From Bacillota bacterium (GTDB taxonomy: Bacteria; Bacillota_I; Bacilli_A; RF39; UBA660), in assembly GCA_015059435.1 (NCBI GenBank), contig SVAJ01000001.1, positions 328,001-392,000 of the forward strand: DNA of 64,000 nucleotides, read 5' to 3'. A program made the position numbers and the translations under genes. Shown in pieces: positions 34,196 to 45,795 of the stretch. The first letter of the stretch is position 1, and every line of letters begins with the position of its first letter. The notes below the pieces were generated by a model, which was not told the origin of the DNA, ran no database searches, and saw only the letters and a program-made list of their open reading frames with translations.

Positions 34196-35473
34196 TTATT
34201 TTTGTATTCTACTTAGAGGTACTTCTATTGCAGGACGAACACCAGTATAATAGTTCATATTTGCATGAGACCACATTTCATTATCATGAATTCGTCTCTG
34301 ATCACCATGAACATAGCCACTATAATAAGCACTACTATTCTGAATATTCTCAAGCCAATATGCACTTACTGATGATGTATTTGAATATGATGTATTTTCT
34401 AGGAAATATATACAATTATCTAAATACCCTGATACAGATGGGCTTCCTGTTCCACATGCAGATACAACTTCTTGATATGTTAAAAGTCTTGCAGCATATC
34501 CTTCATAACTGAAGTTACTTACTTTTATATTTCCTTCTTTACTTGTTATATTTCTTGTTGTACTATATAAACTTACACTTTTCCACATAGCTGTAGTTGG
34601 TAATTGTAATTTTGCAGTTTGTGGTCCATGAAAGTCAGTTCCTGAAACAGCATTAGCATCATATGCATACTTTGTTGTGTTACTTGGGCTTCCGCTACTT
34701 ACATCATTATAATATATTAATACGGCATAGCTATTATTAGTATCAAGTGGTGATACATAATAGAATCTTTCTGTTTCGGCATTAAATGTACCATCACCAT
34801 TAACGTCGCAATCAAATGCATCTCCTGGATTAATTGTATTTCCACTACCTAAATTACCAAATGTATGTGTTCCGTCATTATGCAAGCTTGTTGCTCTTTT
34901 GCATACTGGATGATTTATTGCAATAGCACTACCATCTGCCTGTACATATTGAACACTAAATGATAATGTTACTGTTTGATTACTACTTGGTAGGTCACTT
35001 GCACTTATATCTTTTTTGTATTCTACCCTTACTTTAATTGTTTCACTTCCTGTTGTTGCTGGTAAAGCTTGATATTGAGCAATTGCAGTTCCATCACTAT
35101 ATGTTACACTATATGTCATATATTTTTGCTGCGTTGAAGAAAGTCCTGTGTTTGATACTGTACTTATCATCGCATCAATTGAACCTTTATTTACAGCATC
35201 AACTGTAAATTCATAAAAGTCTCCTGGCTTTTGTAATGTTACAGTATAATTTACTGTAGTTTTATTAGTATCTATTCCTGCACTTGTAGCTGTTACACTT
35301 CCACTTGCAGTTTGAAAATTTTCAAAATGTACATCCCAAGTATTTTCTTTAATAGTAGTATTACCTGTAATATTTAAAGTACTATTCAAGAATGCATAAC
35401 CCATTCCAATGGCTAAAGCTAATACAAATATTATGGCAATATAAATTTGTTTCTTATCATGTCTTTTTTTCAT
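34196..35473 (-). CDS. Secreted surface protein with camelysin/TasA-like N-terminal domain
   Basis: This 425-residue protein has an N-terminal helix (about 9-28, IYIAIIFVLALAIGMGYAFL) followed directly by LNITGNTTIKENTWDVHFENF. That opening is typical of camelysin/TasA-like proteins secreted by SipW-type peptidases. The first beta-sandwich runs to about residue 180. A middle region carries the calcium-loop-like DCDVNGDGTFNAE. The C-terminal domain (about 270-425) ends in YYTGVRPAIEVPLSRIQK, a form common in large clostridial surface proteins. No SipW gene or sortase signal is present here. The ribosome-binding site is AGGAGG and it is a single-gene unit. Confidence 0.7.
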   Translation of the reverse strand: MKKRHDKKQIYIAIIFVLALAIGMGYAFLNSTLNITGNTTIKENTWDVHFENFQTASGSVTATSAGIDTNKTTVNYTVTLQKPGDFYEFTVDAVNKGSIDAMISTVSNTGLSSTQQKYMTYSVTYSDGTAIAQYQALPATTGSETIKVRVEYKKDISASDLPSSNQTVTLSFSVQYVQADGSAIAINHPVCKRATSLHNDGTHTFGNLGSGNTINPGDAFDCDVNGDGTFNAETERFYYVSPLDTNNSYAVLIYYNDVSSGSPSNTTKYAYDANAVSGTDFHGPQTAKLQLPTTAMWKSVSLYSTTRNITSKEGNIKVSNFSYEGYAARLLTYQEVVSACGTGSPSVSGYLDNCIYFLENTSYSNTSSVSAYWLENIQNSSAYYSGYVHGDQRRIHDNEMWSHANMNYYTGVRPAIEVPLSRIQK

Positions 35474-35501
35474 ATTATCCTCCTATTATTTATATACTTA
35501 A

Positions 35502-35529
35502 ATTATAACATCTATATAATTAATTACAA
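35502..35529 (-). promoter_or_regulatory. Promoter of the TasA/camelysin-like gene
   Basis: On the minus strand TTGTAA (35529-35524), a 16-base spacer and TATAAT (35507-35502) lie 29 bases upstream of the ATG. Confidence 0.65.
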
Positions 35530-35530
35530 T

Positions 35531-35557
35531 AAAAAAGTAGATAAAATTATCTACTTT
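35531..35557 (-). terminator. Terminator after the DUF6020-like gene
   Basis: On the minus strand AAGTAGATA and TATCTACTT pair and are followed by TTTT, just past the stop at 35561. Confidence 0.75.
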
Positions 35558-35560
35558 ATT

Positions 35561-37429
35561 CTAGTTTTTTTGACATTCAATTTTAGTCATATATATCATT
35601 ACTATACATATTGGTATACTATAAGTAATAGGTAAAATATAACGCATTGATCCATTTAATGGAGATGCTAAACATACTAATAATACTGCTACTAATGGTA
35701 GTAATGGTATTAAATTTTTATATTTCTTTTTGTATAGTATATATCCACAAGATATTAATAATACCCAATCATAAAATGCCACTCTAAATAATAATCCAAT
35801 TATTGGTATATTTGATGCTACACTATTAAAATAATCTATTTGTTGTTTTTGTATTTTTGTTACATTTTGTTCTTTAATATCAAAGTCTAAATATATGTTT
35901 CTATCTACTCCTAACATTGCATAATCTGGAGTACCATTAGGATAAAAATATTTATTAGTACTAGCTATAAAAGATTTTATATATATTTTTGGATGTTTAA
36001 ATAAGTATTTTGCCCATACTTTAAAGAATTCAATTAAGTCTTTATTAGTAACATTTTTTCTATAAGTATCTTTTACTGGATCAGATACATCTGGATAATA
36101 ATTTTTGGCAAGTTCGTTATATTTTAATACTTTATTAATTGCTTGTTTATCTTTTTTTGTAAACTCTTTATCATGGCCATTTCTCATTAATCTAGCTATT
36201 TGCATAAATGGTATTGAGAAATATTCTCTTTTACTTCCTTTAGATGCATCAAACACATTATACATAATACTATTAAAAGTCATTAAAATAATAATTGGTA
36301 TCATTAAAGTTATTAATAATTTTTTCCAATCTTTTTTATGTATTATAAATAAAAATGGATATGATAAAAGAATAGTTATTATTCCATTATTTCTTAAAGC
36401 TAATACTAAGAACATGGTAATCATTAAGAAAATTAATCTTATTTTATTTTCAAATATACTCTTATAATCTCTTAATATTTGAATTAAGAATATACAATAT
36501 AATAGTGTAAATAATGCACTAGGAGTATCTTTAACCGCTGTTGTTGCATAAGCATTAATAGTTGGATTTAATCCAACAAATAATAATATTAATATTCTTA
36601 GTGTTACTGGAAGATTAATTTTTTTTAAGTAATACATTAAGAATGTATATATAATTATTGTTAGAATTGTTTGAAGTAATGTATATAAAAATACTCCTAA
36701 AGTTAGACTATGTATACTAAGGCCTATCTTTATTATTAATCCATATACTAAAGTCCATAGTAATGGATGATGAGTATTTAAATAAATATCAGGATTTTGT
36801 AAATTTATACCAGATATGGTCCATGAATTTTTATTATGAAATATTTGACATAATACATCATAAGTATCTCCATTAGCAGTAAATGGAAAATGAATTATTA
36901 AATATGGTAATCTGCATATAATTAGAAATATTATTGTAATAAGAAGATAATGTTCTTCTATAAAATTAATTAGTTTATTTGATTTTTTTTTTTGCATTTT
37001 ACTATCTTCTTTTATATCTATTTTTTTTAAGATATACTTGATAGTAGAATAAATAATTAAATAATATCCAATAAATAGTATTCCACATTTTATAAAGTGA
37101 CTTGTTGAAGTAAAGAATGCTTCTCCTATATTATCTATTTGTAATAGTTTACCAATTACTAACGATATAGCTGATATTGAAGAAATAATGCTATTTAAAA
37201 TACTAGTTTTAGTAAATTTTGTTCCATCAAAATAAACATTATAATAAAAGACAAAGATAAAGATTCCCATTAGATTTACGCCTATATCAAATTCTTTAAC
37301 TATCCAAATAAATTCATATAATATTCCTCTTGGATTAGGGATTTGCCATGGATTAACATTAGTATTTAATACCATTAAAGATAATATTGTTAATAATAAA
37401 GTTATTAATATTTTAGGTATCTTCTTCAT
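35561..37429 (-). CDS. DUF6020-like polytopic membrane protein
   Basis: This 622-residue protein has about 13 hydrophobic segments and an extracellular loop containing FPFTANGDTYDVLCQIFHNK and INLQNPDIYLNTHHPLLWTLVYG, which resembles GT-C glycosyltransferases of the DUF6020 group. Such enzymes transfer sugars from lipid carriers outside the membrane, but no substrate is established for this group. An AAGGAG ribosome-binding site precedes the ATG. It is flanked by terminators and so stands alone. Confidence 0.72.
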   Translation of the reverse strand: MKKIPKILITLLLTILSLMVLNTNVNPWQIPNPRGILYEFIWIVKEFDIGVNLMGIFIFVFYYNVYFDGTKFTKTSILNSIISSISAISLVIGKLLQIDNIGEAFFTSTSHFIKCGILFIGYYLIIYSTIKYILKKIDIKEDSKMQKKKSNKLINFIEEHYLLITIIFLIICRLPYLIIHFPFTANGDTYDVLCQIFHNKNSWTISGINLQNPDIYLNTHHPLLWTLVYGLIIKIGLSIHSLTLGVFLYTLLQTILTIIIYTFLMYYLKKINLPVTLRILILLFVGLNPTINAYATTAVKDTPSALFTLLYCIFLIQILRDYKSIFENKIRLIFLMITMFLVLALRNNGIITILLSYPFLFIIHKKDWKKLLITLMIPIIILMTFNSIMYNVFDASKGSKREYFSIPFMQIARLMRNGHDKEFTKKDKQAINKVLKYNELAKNYYPDVSDPVKDTYRKNVTNKDLIEFFKVWAKYLFKHPKIYIKSFIASTNKYFYPNGTPDYAMLGVDRNIYLDFDIKEQNVTKIQKQQIDYFNSVASNIPIIGLLFRVAFYDWVLLISCGYILYKKKYKNLIPLLPLVAVLLVCLASPLNGSMRYILPITYSIPICIVMIYMTKIECQKN

Positions 37430-37474
37430 ATTAGTTTTCTCCTTAATGTAATTATAACATGTTTTTTTGCATAT

Positions 37475-37500
37475 AAAAAGTAATGATTCCTCATTACTTT
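37475..37500 (-). terminator. Terminator after the OB-fold-like membrane protein
   Basis: On the minus strand AAAGTAATGA and TCATTACTTT form a 10-base stem with a short GGA loop, then TT. Confidence 0.8.
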
Positions 37501-38150
37501 ATTAAACAATTTTTTATATATAATTTATTAGGCTTATCATTATTTAGTTTAAATTCATATACTGTACCTACTAATGTTATTTTAGTGTTTTTTTCTACTT
37601 GTTTTTTTGTTTTCATAGTACAAGTAATATCTAAATTATATTTACTCATACTATCATCATGGTATTTTATAATTATTTTATTGTCTTTTACTTTTGAAAC
37701 TCTACCTGTTAATTTTATATAGTTATTACCTATTTTATTGTATGTTTCATCAGGATTGTTTTCAAGGTTGATTGCTAAAGATACGTAGTTATATTCAATA
37801 GGTTTTACATCATATTTTAAATTCCAAGAACCTACTACTTTATCACGTCTACCATTATACTCATTATACTTTATTACTTTATATAAAAAGCCATAATATT
37901 CTTTAGAACCACCATCTTTATATGTATGTGTTTTTATCGCAAAAAATGGCCCTACATTGTATCTAGATACTCCTACTACATCAATGGTAACCATTAACAT
38001 AACTATAATTACTATTATGTATAATATATTTATTTTTCTGATTAATCTATGAGATTTTTTTTCTTCTGTTGGTTCTATAATTATAGGTTCATTATCTTCA
38101 TAGTCATAATCATCATAATAATATTCTTCTTTTCTTCTAAATATTGCCAT
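37494..38150 (-). CDS. Single-pass membrane protein with possible OB fold
   Basis: This 218-residue protein has an acidic tyrosine-rich cytoplasmic start (YYYDDYDYEDNE), a membrane helix (about 40-61), and then VGPFFAIKTHTYKDGGSKEYYGFLYKVIKY, a segment I have seen in uncharacterised proteins of AT-rich Firmicutes. The C-terminal 80 residues have alternating strands (ITLVGTVYEFKLNN) that could form an OB-like barrel. It follows the next gene upstream by 13 bases with AGGAGTG as ribosome-binding site. Function unknown. Confidence 0.65.
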   Translation of the reverse strand: MAIFRRKEEYYYDDYDYEDNEPIIIEPTEEKKSHRLIRKINILYIIVIIVMLMVTIDVVGVSRYNVGPFFAIKTHTYKDGGSKEYYGFLYKVIKYNEYNGRRDKVVGSWNLKYDVKPIEYNYVSLAINLENNPDETYNKIGNNYIKLTGRVSKVKDNKIIIKYHDDSMSKYNLDITCTMKTKKQVEKNTKITLVGTVYEFKLNNDKPNKLYIKNCLIK

Positions 38151-38163
38151 AATAACACTCCTA

Positions 38164-39021
38164 TTATTTTTTATTTATTTTTTTATAAACATATTCATAT
38201 GCTTCACGTAGATTATGTTGATGATCTTTCAATAAATCCATATTATCTTTACAAATTTCTATTCCTTCATCTCTTAATTCTAATAATTCAAGCATAGGTT
38301 TCTTATCTTTTTTAACTAGGGATAGTAAACTTGATTTTGCTAATCTTTGGTCTAAACTAGGTAGTCTATCACTTGGTCTTTCTGAACCATAAACACTTTG
38401 AATTCCTAAATCATAGATTCCATCAAAGTATTTTTTACTTATATCATCATAATTCATTCTAGTAATACTAAAATTTAATGGATCATAAACACTATTAGTT
38501 TTATCATCAAAAGTTTCCATGTGAGTAGCTAAATATATATTAGTAGGTTTTTCTATTTTTTCGTTAGCTATTCTCATTGATATTTCAGGTGTTCTACGTA
38601 TATATTTGGGTTTTCCTTTATATTTTGTTCCTATTAAGACAAATCTATTATCACCTAAAACTTCATTAGCTATTTTAGCAAAATGAAGAGATATGTTTCT
38701 ACAACAACCTTCTCCTGCCGCTACATTTAGTGCTAAGTTACAATCGTTTTCATTTAATTTTGTTTTATATTTAAATATATTTTTCTTTGAAAAATATCCA
38801 TTCCCTAATAAATAGTGATATACAGAAAATATTTTTTCTATGTCTTTATCTTTTACTAATTCTTTTATTAGTTTTGCTTCTTCTTTAATAATTTCTTTAT
38901 GAATTCCTTCTAATGAAGATTTTCTATATTTTCTAACTTCTTCATTACTATTTTCTATTATTTTTGTGTAAAGATCCATTTTATAATTATGTGCTTCAGC
39001 TAAATATTCTTCTAATTTCAT
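38164..39021 (-). CDS. Putative transglutaminase/papain-fold cysteine protein
   Basis: This 285-residue cytosolic protein has no signal peptide. The order GEGCCRNISLHFAKIANEVL (Cys at a helix start), THMETFDD (His) and SVYDPLNF (Asp) matches the Cys-His-Asp triad spacing of the transglutaminase-like fold, so a peptidase or amidase-like activity is possible. The C-terminus is helical and charged. Ribosome-binding site AGAGGTGA; it is the first gene of a two-gene unit with the OB-like membrane protein. The family is not recognised. Confidence 0.55.
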   Translation of the reverse strand: MKLEEYLAEAHNYKMDLYTKIIENSNEEVRKYRKSSLEGIHKEIIKEEAKLIKELVKDKDIEKIFSVYHYLLGNGYFSKKNIFKYKTKLNENDCNLALNVAAGEGCCRNISLHFAKIANEVLGDNRFVLIGTKYKGKPKYIRRTPEISMRIANEKIEKPTNIYLATHMETFDDKTNSVYDPLNFSITRMNYDDISKKYFDGIYDLGIQSVYGSERPSDRLPSLDQRLAKSSLLSLVKKDKKPMLELLELRDEGIEICKDNMDLLKDHQHNLREAYEYVYKKINKK

Positions 39022-39047
39022 GTTGTCACCTCTTTTTAACAGAGCAT

Positions 39048-39076
39048 ATTATATCATATTTTTTGTTTTTTGTAAA
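39048..39076 (-). promoter_or_regulatory. Promoter of the gene at 39021
   Basis: On the minus strand TTTACA (39076-39071), a 17-base spacer and TATAAT (39053-39048) lie 27 bases upstream of the ATG. Confidence 0.7.
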
Positions 39077-39087
39077 TAATATAGATA

Positions 39088-39116
39088 TAAAAAAGAAATG
39101 ACTTAATCATTTCTTT

Positions 39117-39118
<2 letters not shown>
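39088..39118 (-). terminator. Terminator after ligA
   Basis: On the minus strand AAAAAGAAATGA and TCATTTCTTTTT pair around a five-base loop and run into T residues. Confidence 0.85.
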
Positions 39119-41111
<1,993 letters not shown>

Positions 41112-41131
41112 CTATATTATACCATTTATAT

Positions 41132-41164
41132 AAAAGAAAAAGAATCATTTATTGATTCTTTATT
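41132..41164 (-). terminator. Terminator after the GLUG protein
   Basis: On the minus strand AAAGAATCA and TGATTCTTT pair around a five-base loop, followed by a T-rich stretch. Confidence 0.8.
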
Positions 41165-44126
41165 TTAAAACTGGGTATCCATTATTCTTATTTTCTGTGT
41201 CTGCTTTAAAAGCATTATCTACATTGATTACAGATAGAATTGATGGAGCTTGTTCAGTAGTTTGTGTACCAAAATTCATATCATTAGCTGTTGTTACTAT
41301 TAGTTCTGCTAAATCATATCTACTTGTACCTACTGCATAATTAGTAAATATATTATCATGTTTAATATATTTATTATCTAATTCTACATTTAGATCATCT
41401 TGATCATCATATTCTCCAAATAATGCTCCTACTTTTATTTGATGATCTTCATCAAACTCTTCTAAATTATATCTTGAATCAAGTGTTATTTTTCCTGATG
41501 AATAGTTTCCTGTTGAATCACTAGTTCCTTTATACATGATACCTGAAGCTTCTACTATCCGACTTTCAGGGAAATAACCTAATTCTATATTACCTGTATT
41601 ACAACTATTTTTAACATATCCTGAACTATAAGCTGATGTAATACCATTTGCCATTACTGCACCTGCTGTTTTAGTTTTTATTCCTATATTTCCAGTATTG
41701 TAACAATTATCTACATTTCCATTATATGTTATACCTGCAGCACTATAGTCAAGTGAATCACCATCTGTTTGTATATTAAATACTATATCACTTATATTAT
41801 AACTATTTTTAACATTTGATTGTCCAGATATTCCACCAATATGCATACCATTAACTTCAAATTTACCTACATTATAGCATTCATTGATTGTTGTAGATTT
41901 TCCACTTATTCCACCTATTTCCATACTTGGAACTTCTAAGTCATATTCATCATAGCTCTTTATTAAACCTTTATTATATGATTTAGTAATTTCATTTCCA
42001 ACACCAACTATTCCACCTATGAAATAATATCCCTCTACTTTTCCTAGGTTATAGGAATTAGTTATAGTTCCTTGATGAGTACCTGCTACACCACCAGAGT
42101 ATCTTATCGCATTAATATATCCTGTATTATAACTATCTTCGATTGTTCCTGCACCGATATATCCTGCGATACCTCCAGTATACATTAATGATGAACTTTC
42201 ATTTAAACTAGATTTATCTATTCCACCATTTATATCTCCAGAATTGTAACAATCTTTAATATTTACTTCTCCAGAGAAACTAGAACCAATTATACCACCA
42301 ATACCATATGCACCTTTTACTATACCTTCGTTGTGGCAGTTTTCAATGGTAACTAACCCTGATGATAATCCAATAATTCCACCAGCATAATTTGATGTCA
42401 TATCGGCTTCTGCAGTACCAGTATTGTATGAGTTGGTAATTGTAATTTCTCCACTTGTACTACCAACTATACCTGCTGCATAACTTTCACTTTTTATGTT
42501 TCCTGTATTATATGTTTTAGTTATTGTTAGGTTAGTGTTACCTGTATTTCCTATAATACCGGCTGTATATCCACCTAATGAATTAACATTTCCTGTATTA
42601 TAAACATTATCTAATTCAATTGTTCCTGCTTGAATATCTCCTAGTACTCCTCCAGAATGGCTTGTTGAATCCACATTTCCTGTATTATAACTATTCTTAA
42701 TTTTTAAATTATTACCAGATGAACGTGCTACAATTCCTGCCGCTGCTCCTGATCGATTTCCATTATAGCTTATATCACCAGTATTTTTTGTGTTTTCAAT
42801 ATCTATATCTGGTCCTGCATTATAACCAATTATTCCACTAGCCATTGATGCTGATGATATTATTTTTGCATTGTTGGTAGAATTTTTTACTATTGTTTTA
42901 TTTGATGATGGTCCTGTTGAATAACCTAGCATACCACCACTGAAAGCTCCGCTTAATGCATTTACTACACCATTTGTTTCAATATTATCTAACTCTATTC
43001 CAAGTTCATTATATGAAGATAAAAGCGCTGTCATTTGATTACCTTCTACATATGAATCAGTTATTCTTAAATTAGAAATTTTTGCTGATCTTGTTGCTCC
43101 AAATAATCCACTAAAGCTTCCTGTGTTTGGATCATTTAAAATATAAATCCCACCAATTGTTTTGTTATTACCATTAAAGTTACCCATAAATAAATGTTGA
43201 GTAGTATAATCACCTGCTGGTGTCCATTCATTTAATGAAGATGTATCACTTACTAGTTCATTATTTTCTAATACTTTAGCATTTAGTGCAATATCTTTTG
43301 TTACTATTACATATTCTCCTGCATAAGAATGTCCATCATTAACACTCTTAGCAAAACATGCTAATTGTTGTCCATTTTTTATTTGATATGGATCTTCTTC
43401 TGTTCCTGTTCCTTTATCAAAACATGTTTGTGCTACTTCTCCATCCCATGGTGTTATTGGATCAATATCTACATTCATTGTTATTGATATTGTTCCTTTA
43501 CTTGCAGCAGATACTCCTGTTATTCCTACTACTAATAAAATTGCGATTAATTCTACTACTTCTTTTTTATTTCTTTTTACTATGAAGAAGATTCCTGATA
43601 CAGATACTATTAATATAATTATATATTTAATAATATTATCTCTTGTATTAGGATTAGATGGATTTACAATATTTCCATCTTCATCTACAAATGTTAGTGT
43701 AAATTTAACTGTATCTGTTGATTTTGTTAAGTTTGTTGAAACTGCTTTTGCTTTTATAGTAAATGTCATTTTACTATTACCATTTAATTTATCATTTGCT
43801 TTAATACCTTCTACAGTGTATTTCATAGAGTTATTACTACTTGCAATATTAATATCTTTTAATATTCCATATTTACTACCAGTATTTTCTACTACTACTG
43901 TATATGTTAATTCATCTCCTGTTAGTTTGAAACTATTATTTAATGTTGCATCTAAACTGTTTATTTGTTTAGATATGTCTTTAGCCATAGTTCCATTACT
44001 GTTTCCATCACTTATACTCTTAATAACAGGTGAAAAACTATCTTTGGCAAAACCTGTTATTATTCCTGTTAACATTATGATTACAAATAACATTACTATT
44101 ATCGCTGTTTTATTTATCTTCTTCAT
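41160..44126 (-). CDS. Giant GLUG-repeat surface protein with internal signal-like helix
   Basis: The 988 residues comprise: an N-terminal helix (about 9-27); an extracellular beta-sandwich of the DUF11-like type (about 30-155); a membrane helix (about 165-184) with KRNKKE after it; and a second hydrophobic stretch (about 191-208) that ends GITGVSA-AS like a signal peptide. A domain starting GTGTEEDPYQIKNGQQLACFA follows, with some 15 or more GLUG-type repeats (NTGNI-S---AGIIG and SYNTG patterns) to about residue 900. This beta-helix is a surface adhesin type. It looks like a fusion of two secreted proteins. Ribosome-binding site AGAGGTG. Confidence 0.8.
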   Translation of the reverse strand: MKKINKTAIIVMLFVIIMLTGIITGFAKDSFSPVIKSISDGNSNGTMAKDISKQINSLDATLNNSFKLTGDELTYTVVVENTGSKYGILKDINIASSNNSMKYTVEGIKANDKLNGNSKMTFTIKAKAVSTNLTKSTDTVKFTLTFVDEDGNIVNPSNPNTRDNIIKYIIILIVSVSGIFFIVKRNKKEVVELIAILLVVGITGVSAASKGTISITMNVDIDPITPWDGEVAQTCFDKGTGTEEDPYQIKNGQQLACFAKSVNDGHSYAGEYVIVTKDIALNAKVLENNELVSDTSSLNEWTPAGDYTTQHLFMGNFNGNNKTIGGIYILNDPNTGSFSGLFGATRSAKISNLRITDSYVEGNQMTALLSSYNELGIELDNIETNGVVNALSGAFSGGMLGYSTGPSSNKTIVKNSTNNAKIISSASMASGIIGYNAGPDIDIENTKNTGDISYNGNRSGAAAGIVARSSGNNLKIKNSYNTGNVDSTSHSGGVLGDIQAGTIELDNVYNTGNVNSLGGYTAGIIGNTGNTNLTITKTYNTGNIKSESYAAGIVGSTSGEITITNSYNTGTAEADMTSNYAGGIIGLSSGLVTIENCHNEGIVKGAYGIGGIIGSSFSGEVNIKDCYNSGDINGGIDKSSLNESSSLMYTGGIAGYIGAGTIEDSYNTGYINAIRYSGGVAGTHQGTITNSYNLGKVEGYYFIGGIVGVGNEITKSYNKGLIKSYDEYDLEVPSMEIGGISGKSTTINECYNVGKFEVNGMHIGGISGQSNVKNSYNISDIVFNIQTDGDSLDYSAAGITYNGNVDNCYNTGNIGIKTKTAGAVMANGITSAYSSGYVKNSCNTGNIELGYFPESRIVEASGIMYKGTSDSTGNYSSGKITLDSRYNLEEFDEDHQIKVGALFGEYDDQDDLNVELDNKYIKHDNIFTNYAVGTSRYDLAELIVTTANDMNFGTQTTEQAPSILSVINVDNAFKADTENKNNGYPVLK

Positions 44127-44186
44127 TCACTACACCTCTACTATTCTATCATTATAATATTAACATATTATTTTGTTTTATACAAA

Positions 44187-44214
44187 TAAAAAAAACAAGC
44201 TTTACACTTGTTTT
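44187..44214 (-). terminator. Terminator after the Bax inhibitor-1 gene
   Basis: On the minus strand AAAACAAG and CTTGTTTT pair around a seven-base loop and run into a T tract. Confidence 0.8.
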
Positions 44215-44860
44215 AATCATTTCTTTTTCCAAATAATTCTAATAATCTTATGAATAAGTTAATAAAGTCTAAGTATAATTGGAATGCTCCATATACTGCA
44301 GCTTTTTCTTCTCCAATATTTCCCATTAAGTATTTAACATTATTAACATCATAAGCAATATACCCTGCAAATACTAATGTTCCAATTATTGTAAGAGTTA
44401 AATCAAATGATGCTGATTTTATAAAGATTACATTTATTAAACTAAATATAACTATAGATATTAGAGATATAAATAGTATTGTTCCTAATTTAGTTAAATC
44501 TTGTTTTGTAGTATATCCATATACTGCAAGTACTCCAAAGATAATTGATGTTAATAAGAATATACTTATTATTGAATCCATTTTGAATGCTACGAATAAT
44601 ACTGAAAAAGTAATTCCTGTTGTTATTGAATAAATTAAATATAATATTTTAGTTGTTATTGGATTCATTTTAGCTAATCTAACTCCTAAGAATAAAGCAA
44701 TTCCTAATTCTATTACAATAATAGGTATAATTCCTACTGTTAGTATTTCTGCCATTAATACAGTATTTTGTGCTAGACAATATCCTGTTGCAAAAGTAAT
44801 TAATAGACCAATAAATAGCCATGTAAACATTTTTGAATAAACTTGATTATTATTTTCCAT
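44213..44860 (-). CDS. Bax inhibitor-1/YccA-family membrane protein
   Basis: This 215-residue protein has seven membrane helices and the family's C-terminal pattern FAGYIAYDVNNVKYLMGN. BI-1 proteins form a pH-sensitive calcium leak in the bacterium where one was studied (YetJ). The start is the ATG at 44860, one base after the upstream stop, with GGGAGG before it; the earlier in-frame start lies inside the upstream gene. Confidence 0.9.
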   Translation of the reverse strand: MENNNQVYSKMFTWLFIGLLITFATGYCLAQNTVLMAEILTVGIIPIIVIELGIALFLGVRLAKMNPITTKILYLIYSITTGITFSVLFVAFKMDSIISIFLLTSIIFGVLAVYGYTTKQDLTKLGTILFISLISIVIFSLINVIFIKSASFDLTLTIIGTLVFAGYIAYDVNNVKYLMGNIGEEKAAVYGAFQLYLDFINLFIRLLELFGKRND

Positions 44861-44861
44861 A

Positions 44862-45782
44862 TTATTTTTCCTCCCATAAATTGTTTTTATATTCACCACT
44901 AGTAACTAAATTACCTATGGCTTCTTTTACACTATCTTTATCTTCTTTATATGTTACCCCATACCAAGTAGCTGTTGTTTTAAGGACATCTACTGTAGCA
45001 TATTTTTCTTTAATACTTTCAAATAGTATATCTGGTATTAAATATTCACATTTTTCTAAATTATTCTTATTCTCATCTAAGAACTTAGGAAATTTTTCTT
45101 CTATATAATTAAATATAGATGGTGTGAATAATAACATATTCATTGATACAGTATCATCTTCAGCTACTTCAAATGGAGTATCTCCACTTAATGGTGTTGC
45201 AATTATTTTTCCATTTACTCTTTCTACAGATGACTCTGTTATTTTAGTTAATTTATTATTAACTACTTCACATACTCCTCTTTTTACAGAACCATTTTCA
45301 GTAATTGTATTTTTAACTAAATAAGCTACCATTCCATATTTGTATGGTTTTTCATTTTTTATATTTCTTAAAAATTCTGCTCCTTTAATATAGGCATCTC
45401 TTCCATAGAAATCATCTGCATTAATCATCATGAATGGTTCATTTACTTTATCTCTACAGCAAAGTATTGCATGAGCTGTACCAAGTGGTTTTACTCTTGT
45501 TTCTGGTAGAGTATATCCGATTGGTAAGTTATCATTTTTTTGAAAACAATATTCTACTTTTATATGAGGCTCTACACGAGCACCTATTGTTTCTTTGAAT
45601 ACTTGATAGTTTTCTTCTTTTATTAGGAATACTATCTTAGTAAAACCTGCTTTAATTGCATCATACACAGAATAATCTATGATGAATTCATCATTAGGTC
45701 CCATTGGTTCTATTTGTTTTAATCCTCCAAAACGACTTCCCATACCAGCAGCTAATATAACTAAAGTAATATCTTTATTCAT
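44862..45782 (-). CDS. Nucleotidyltransferase (sugar-nucleotide pyrophosphorylase family)
   Basis: This 306-residue GT-A-fold protein has the NTP-transferase signature LAAGMGSRFGGLKQIEP at the N-terminus and MINADDFYGRDAY for metal binding. The family couples NTPs to sugar phosphates, but substrate prediction is not possible from sequence. It is directly followed by the BI-1 gene (stop/ATG separated by one base) and lies 13 bases after pcrA, with an AAGGAGG ribosome-binding site. Confidence 0.82.
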   Translation of the reverse strand: MNKDITLVILAAGMGSRFGGLKQIEPMGPNDEFIIDYSVYDAIKAGFTKIVFLIKEENYQVFKETIGARVEPHIKVEYCFQKNDNLPIGYTLPETRVKPLGTAHAILCCRDKVNEPFMMINADDFYGRDAYIKGAEFLRNIKNEKPYKYGMVAYLVKNTITENGSVKRGVCEVVNNKLTKITESSVERVNGKIIATPLSGDTPFEVAEDDTVSMNMLLFTPSIFNYIEEKFPKFLDENKNNLEKCEYLIPDILFESIKEKYATVDVLKTTATWYGVTYKEDKDSVKEAIGNLVTSGEYKNNLWEEK

Positions 45783-45795
45783 AATATCCTCCTTT

